Made by a program: the position numbers and the translations under genes
Assembly: GCA_030833145.1 (NCBI GenBank)
Contig: JAURHT010000085.1
Span: forward strand, 1 to 8,521
DNA: 8,521 bases
From: Aquirufa sp.
GTDB taxonomy: Bacteria > Bacteroidota > Bacteroidia > Cytophagales > Spirosomataceae
Reading direction: 5' to 3'
Notes under the pieces: generated by a model
The model's input: the letters and a program-made list of their open reading frames with translations, nothing else
Told to the model about the DNA's origin: nothing
Databases searched by the model: none
Shown: one piece after another, positions 5,621 through 8,521 of the stretch
How positions within the stretch are numbered: the first letter of the stretch is position 1
Layout of the letters: every line of letters begins with the position of its first letter

Positions 5621-6132
5621 GTGGTGGTCTCCAGTTTAGCCCCAACAAACGGGGCCCATTGTTGATCCAAAATTCCAGAAAAATTTCGCAAAAACATAAC
5701 AAAAGATGGTCTAAATGGCTGGCGCGCTAAAACCATCCCCGCTTCTTCCGGCGTCATATAGCCTTTCTTCGAATTACAATATTTGCAGGCAGTTACTAAA
5801 TTATCCCAGGAAGTGCGCCCCTGACGTGATTTGGGCAACACATGATCCATCGTTAAGAAATCTTTCGAGCCACAATATTGACAGGTATGATTGTCTCGCT
5901 TCAAAATATTTTGGCGATTTAACATCACCCCTTTGAACGGAAAATAGACATAACGCTGCAAACGAATGACCGAAGGATAAGGAAACGTTTTAGAAACAGA
6001 GTGCAATTTTGCAGTGGTGGATTCAGCCACTAATTCTGCCTTGTTGAGATAGACCAAAAGAAAGGCCTTAGGCATCGAACAAATCGTAAGCGCACTGTAA
6101 TCCTGATTTAAGACTAACACTTTCTGAGCCAT
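5617..6132 (-). CDS. HNH endonuclease-family protein
   Basis: The 171-residue protein has the stand-alone HNH form with two zinc-binding Cys pairs. In numbering from the ATG at 6132 these are CQYC (84-87) and CKYCN (116-120). Between them lie the catalytic-type MDHVLPKSRQG (95-105, His97) and Asn111 in WDNLV. The first 70 residues (KVLVLNQDYSALTI, then VYFPFKGVMLNRQNILKRD) are also conserved in this widespread bacterial group, whose target is not established. An upstream TTG at 6138 would add two residues. ATG is preferred because the protein then opens MAQKVLVLNQDY, the usual start of this group. The gene is first in a two-gene unit, its stop overlapping the DUF2520 start. No phage, intron or restriction partner is nearby, so a homing or restriction role is not supported. 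Confidence 0.88.
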   Translation of the reverse strand: MAQKVLVLNQDYSALTICSMPKAFLLVYLNKAELVAESTTAKLHSVSKTFPYPSVIRLQRYVYFPFKGVMLNRQNILKRDNHTCQYCGSKDFLTMDHVLPKSRQGRTSWDNLVTACKYCNSKKGYMTPEEAGMVLARQPFRPSFVMFLRNFSGILDQQWAPFVGAKLETTT

Positions 6133-6239
6133 AGACAAACCGATTTAATTTGCTCATCAATTTAAAAAATAATCGCTTGAATAGGAAGCACTTAGCGTTG
6201 CTTTTTTGTTAAGAATTCCCGGATTAAGGTCCTATTTCG

Positions 6240-6247
6240 TAGATTTG
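6240..6247 (+). promoter_or_regulatory. Amidohydrolase gene promoter, -7 box
   Basis: TAGATTTG matches TAnnTTTG. It ends only five bases before the ATG at 6253, so transcription would begin at or next to that codon. Either the mRNA is nearly leaderless or translation begins at one of the in-frame ATGs at 6262 and 6268. No -33 TTTG is seen at the usual spacing. Confidence 0.55.
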
Positions 6248-6252
6248 CATAA

Positions 6253-7464
6253 ATGAACCCAATGCCCATGTCCACTTTATTGGAAAAAATCAAGCAGCTT
6301 TCCGCTGAAATCACCCCTGACACCCTGGTTAATCGCCACCATATTCACGCGAATCCAGAACTTTCCTATCAGGAATTTCAAACGCAGGCTTACGTTTTAG
6401 AACAACTAGAGCGGATGGGTATTCAGGCCAAAAAAATTGCCACCACCGGCCTCATCGCCGAAATCAAAGGGAAAAATCCGGAAAGCAGAGTCGTTGCACT
6501 TCGTGCTGACATGGATGCCTTACCCATCCTTGAAACCAACGACGTTCCCTATAAATCCAAAAAACCAGGTGTCATGCACGCTTGCGGACATGATGTTCAT
6601 ACAGCATCCCTGTTAGGAACCGCTCAAATTCTCCAAAAAGTCCGCGACGAATTCGAAGGAACCATCAAATTGCTCTTCCAACCTGCCGAGGAAAAAGCCC
6701 CCGGTGGAGCTAGCATTATGATAAAAGAAGGCGCCTTGCAAAACCCGACTCCGGCGAGCATTTTTGGCCAACATGTCGCCACCAACGTTCCCGTCGGAAA
6801 AATCGGTTTCCGCGAAGGAATGTACATGGCCAGCACGGATGAATTATACATTAAAGTGATCGGTAAAGGTGGCCACGGCGCCATGCCGGACGCTTGCATA
6901 GATCCCATCGTTATCGCCTCCCACATCATCGTGGCGATGCAACAAATCATTTCGAGAAACAAAAACCCGAAACTTCCATCGGTATTGACTTTCGGCAAAA
7001 TCGAAGGCCTAGGAGCCACAAACGTCATCCCAGACGAAGTTAACATCGCCGGCACTTTCCGTGCTATGGATGAAACTTGGCGCGCAGAAGGATTAGAAAA
7101 GATGAAAAAACTCGCCGAAGGCATCGCAGATGCAATGGGCGGACGTGCTGAATTCGAGGTTTTAAAAGGTTATCCTTTCTTACAAAATAACCCTGAACTA
7201 ACCCGCCGTTCTAAGGCTGCAGCCATCGAATATATGGGCGCAGAAAATGTCGTTGATCTTGATCTATGGATGGCAGGCGAAGACTTTGCTTTCTACACCC
7301 ACCACGTGGATGCGTGTTTCTACCGTTTAGGGGTACGTAATGATGAACGTGGAATTACGAGTGGGGTGCATACGCCGAGTTTTGATATTGATGAAGCCTC
7401 CCTTTCAATAGGACCTGGATTAATGGCCTGGTTAGCAGTGAAAGAATTGGAAGCTTCTCTTTAA
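6253..7464 (+). CDS. M20D-family metallo-amidohydrolase (N-acyl amino acid hydrolase type)
   Basis: The 403-residue enzyme belongs to peptidase family M20D, which includes hippurate hydrolase, IAA-amino acid hydrolases and N-acetyl-diaminopimelate deacetylase. It should cleave an amide bond in an N-acylated amino acid or similar small compound with a metal pair. Visible motifs are RADMDALPI (84-92), HACGHDVHT (109-117; ligands Cys111 and His113), FQPAEE (142-147; catalytic/ligand Glu146 and Glu147), GQHV (172-175; His174), the lid-domain segments KGGHGAMPD and NVIPDEVNIAGTFR (257-270), GEDFAFY (342-348) and GVHTPSFDID (371-380; ligand His373). All metal ligands are intact and the length is normal. 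The substrate cannot be fixed from sequence, and no diaminopimelate genes are adjacent. Start choice is open among Met1, Met4 and Met6 (MNPMPMSTLL), because the promoter lies unusually close. No signal peptide; cytosolic. Confidence 0.93.
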   Translation: MNPMPMSTLLEKIKQLSAEITPDTLVNRHHIHANPELSYQEFQTQAYVLEQLERMGIQAKKIATTGLIAEIKGKNPESRVVALRADMDALPILETNDVPYKSKKPGVMHACGHDVHTASLLGTAQILQKVRDEFEGTIKLLFQPAEEKAPGGASIMIKEGALQNPTPASIFGQHVATNVPVGKIGFREGMYMASTDELYIKVIGKGGHGAMPDACIDPIVIASHIIVAMQQIISRNKNPKLPSVLTFGKIEGLGATNVIPDEVNIAGTFRAMDETWRAEGLEKMKKLAEGIADAMGGRAEFEVLKGYPFLQNNPELTRRSKAAAIEYMGAENVVDLDLWMAGEDFAFYTHHVDACFYRLGVRNDERGITSGVHTPSFDIDEASLSIGPGLMAWLAVKELEASL

Positions 7465-7466
7465 GC

Positions 7467-7531
7467 TTTTTGTGGATACCTAATGGAAAAGGTCGCTGCG
7501 CAAATATTTTCTGATTAGGTATCCACAAAAA
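7467..7531. repeat. 65-base inverted repeat with 18-base perfect arms
   Basis: Arms 7467-7484 and 7514-7531 are exact complements; after one mismatch, pairing resumes for three more bases out to 7463/7535. The 29-base core can extend the stem through GAAAA/TTTTC. The arms carry T-runs on the left and A-runs on the right, so neither strand has a U-run after the stem; as a terminator it is not canonical. It starts two bases after the amidohydrolase stop codon. A short mobile-element remnant or an extragenic palindromic repeat is possible. Its layout (18 + 29 + 18) is the same as at 3206-3270. Confidence 0.7.
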
Positions 7532-7582
7532 ACTTAAACGAATTCCACTTCTTTCTCTCTTCTCTATACCCTCATATCTCGT

Positions 7583-7612
7583 TTATTCTTTGTGCTTTAT
7601 TCTTTATGCTTT
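7583..7612. repeat. Heptamer/14-mer tandem repeat
   Basis: TTATTCTTTGTGCT (7583-7596) is followed at once by TTATTCTTTATGCT (7597-7610), a 14-base repeat with one difference. On the minus strand it reads as heptamers AAAGCAT, AAAGAAT, AAAGCAC, AAAGAAT, the same AAAGNAN pattern as at 3094-3121. Confidence 0.65.
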
Positions 7613-7614
7613 AA

Positions 7615-7647
7615 AATTTTTAAGGCCGAAACTCGGCCTCAAAAATT
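7615..7647 (-). terminator. Terminator-like hairpin after the epimerase-like gene
   Basis: AGGCCGA (7623-7629) pairs with TCGGCCT (7633-7639) around a three-base loop. After one mismatch the stem continues as AATTTTT/AAAAATT, reaching into the stop codon at 7646-7648. It is placed correctly to end the minus-strand gene, but the bases after the GC stem on that strand are mixed A/U rather than a clean U-run. Confidence 0.55.
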
Positions 7648-8440
7648 AAATAGGGAATTCTAAAGGATCAGGCCATCTGAATTCATAGTTCAACTCTTCA
7701 CAGATTTTATCGCCTGATACTACTTTCCCGCCTAAGCAAGAAATGGAGTAATCCCAATAACCAGCCGGCATCCCGCGACGTTCGATGTCGTTTTCGCCTA
7801 CTTCCCCTTTGGTAGGGTGAATGGGTGCCACAATATTATAGATACCAGAATCGATTTTTTCAGCTGCTAATGCAATCAAAGCGACCACGTCATCTTTATG
7901 TACATAGTTGATGGGACAATTCGCTCCATCATTACGCTTTCCAGAGAAATACTTGGCTACGTAGCGATCGCCGCCCATTAAACCCGCTAAACGCAAGATA
8001 AGGGATGGGACTTTAGCAGAGGAAACGATGGCTTCGGCTTTGGCCATTAAAGAATCCTCATTAATGCCTGAATTTTCATCGACTATATCAGACACATTCG
8101 CATATACCGAAGTTGATGAAAGGAAAATGAGCTTTTTAGCTGAACCTGCAGGTATGTTATCCACCCAATCTTGTAAAATAGCTAGGTAAGTATCTTCTGC
8201 ATTTTTCTTGCGGCGTGGAGGAATGGCCCAAATTTGGACTTCGGAATCGTTTATTGCTGACCAATTCTCTGCAGGCATATCGGGCTCTGCTCTGAAATCC
8301 AACACCTTAATTTTCGGATGAGCGGCTTGCTGATGAACACTGGAAGCTGAAACGCGTACATCGAAGTCCGCTAAAGCCAGTTTAAATGCCAATGGTGCGC
8401 CTACCCAACCGCCCCCGTAAATACTTATCGTCTTTTTCAT
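7646..8440 (-). CDS. NAD(P)-binding epimerase-like protein (extended/atypical SDR, YeeZ-like)
   Basis: Counted from the ATG at 8440 the protein has 264 residues. It opens MKKTISIYGGGWVGAP, with the Rossmann dinucleotide motif GGGWVG. IFLSSTSVY (105-113) gives the Ser/Thr of an SDR active site, but the usual YxxxK is not evident in the following stretch, as in YeeZ-type atypical SDR proteins. RLAGLMGGDR (150-159) and NYVHKDDVV (178-186) fit the NAD-dependent epimerase/dehydratase superfamily. Substrate unknown. An upstream GTG at 8452 would add four residues (MQNY). The ATG is preferred because it gives the usual few residues before the first strand and leaves a sensible 5' leader after the promoter at 8479-8472. 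The gene converges on the amidohydrolase gene, with which no functional link is evident. Cytosolic. Confidence 0.85.
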   Translation of the reverse strand: MKKTISIYGGGWVGAPLAFKLALADFDVRVSASSVHQQAAHPKIKVLDFRAEPDMPAENWSAINDSEVQIWAIPPRRKKNAEDTYLAILQDWVDNIPAGSAKKLIFLSSTSVYANVSDIVDENSGINEDSLMAKAEAIVSSAKVPSLILRLAGLMGGDRYVAKYFSGKRNDGANCPINYVHKDDVVALIALAAEKIDSGIYNIVAPIHPTKGEVGENDIERRGMPAGYWDYSISCLGGKVVSGDKICEELNYEFRWPDPLEFPI

Positions 8441-8471
8441 GTAATTTTGCACCTTTGGAACAATTGAATCG

Positions 8472-8479
8472 CAAAGATA
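8472..8479 (-). promoter_or_regulatory. Epimerase-like gene promoter, -7 box
   Basis: Minus-strand TATCTTTG (8479-8472) matches TAnnTTTG and is identical to the prfA -7 box. It lies 31 bases before the ATG at 8440. A T-rich stretch stands near the -33 position, but there is no clear TTTG. Confidence 0.6.
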
Positions 8480-8490
8480 GTTTAAGTGCT

Positions 8491-8521
8491 ATGAATAAAA
8501 TGTTTTTTGTGCCTTTTATCA
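8491..8521 (+). CDS. Possible start of a plus-strand gene cut by the window edge
   Basis: An ATG at 8491 opens the frame MNKMFFVPFI, which runs to the last base. A Lys followed by hydrophobic residues would suit the start of a signal peptide or membrane segment. The position, divergent from the epimerase-like gene with about 50 bases between starts, is suitable. Only ten codons are visible and no good plus-strand promoter was found, so this is tentative and the product cannot be named. Confidence 0.35.
   Translation, partial: MNKMFFVPFI

Noticed and set aside
5617..6132. HNH gene as part of a defence or restriction system
   Set aside because: No methylase, helicase, phage gene or other defence component is nearby; the neighbour is a Rossmann/DUF2520 protein.
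6187..6207. Terminator before the amidohydrolase gene (AAGCA...TGCTT then T-run)
   Set aside because: Only about five base pairs with a seven- to eight-base loop, and no plus-strand gene upstream to terminate.
6624..7124. 166-codon minus-strand ORF
   Set aside because: It lies entirely inside the amidohydrolase gene, whose metal-binding motifs fix the real frame. It is a shadow frame with no recognisable domain.
8441..8452. GTG start giving a four-residue longer epimerase-like protein
   Set aside because: The ATG at 8440 gives the usual start right before the Rossmann strand, and the added MQNY has no visible support.

Overview
The window looks like chromosomal DNA from a member of the Bacteroidota, probably of the Cytophagales type (the order is a guess). 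The evidence is sequence-level. Four to six genes have a TAnnTTTG-type -7 box a short distance upstream of the start, and no start has a clear Shine-Dalgarno sequence. The RF1 catalytic loop reads [15 protein letters not shown], a form I associate with Bacteroidota. No phage, plasmid or IS gene is visible, and no intergenic gap exceeds about 190 bases.

Left edge (1-232, minus strand). Between a VOC-family gene and the window edge lies what reads as a complete tryptophan attenuator. It has a TTTG-N18-TACATTTG promoter and a 13-codon leader ORF, MTKATYNKNWWQG, with tandem Trp codons. A segment after the leader can pair with the terminator arm, and a 13-bp terminator hairpin with a U-run follows. 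An ORF then starts at 40 and leaves the window; its first 13 residues are compatible with anthranilate synthase component I (trpE). This is the most interesting part of the window.

230-1982 (minus). purB (adenylosuccinate lyase) is followed 13 bases later by a small VOC/glyoxalase-fold protein, probably co-transcribed. 2040-3071 (plus) is a two-TM sensor histidine kinase with no response regulator beside it, divergent from purB. It converges on prfA (RF1, 3264-4334, minus) across a gap filled with a perfect palindrome, a heptamer repeat, a strong bidirectional terminator and a 65-base imperfect hairpin.

4429-6132. A small unrecognised lipoprotein (plus) overlaps tail-to-tail with a minus-strand pair: an HNH nuclease-like protein followed by a Rossmann/DUF2520 protein, coupled by an ATGA overlap.

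6253-8440. An M20D-type amidohydrolase (plus) converges on an NAD(P)-binding epimerase-like protein (minus). The gap between them again holds a 65-base hairpin and heptamer repeats, like the kinase-prfA gap. At the right edge a plus-strand ORF may begin at 8491.

The genes are mostly unrelated housekeeping functions (purine synthesis, translation termination, tryptophan synthesis) plus conserved proteins of unknown role. Apart from the Trp leader, nothing suggests a dedicated multi-gene system.
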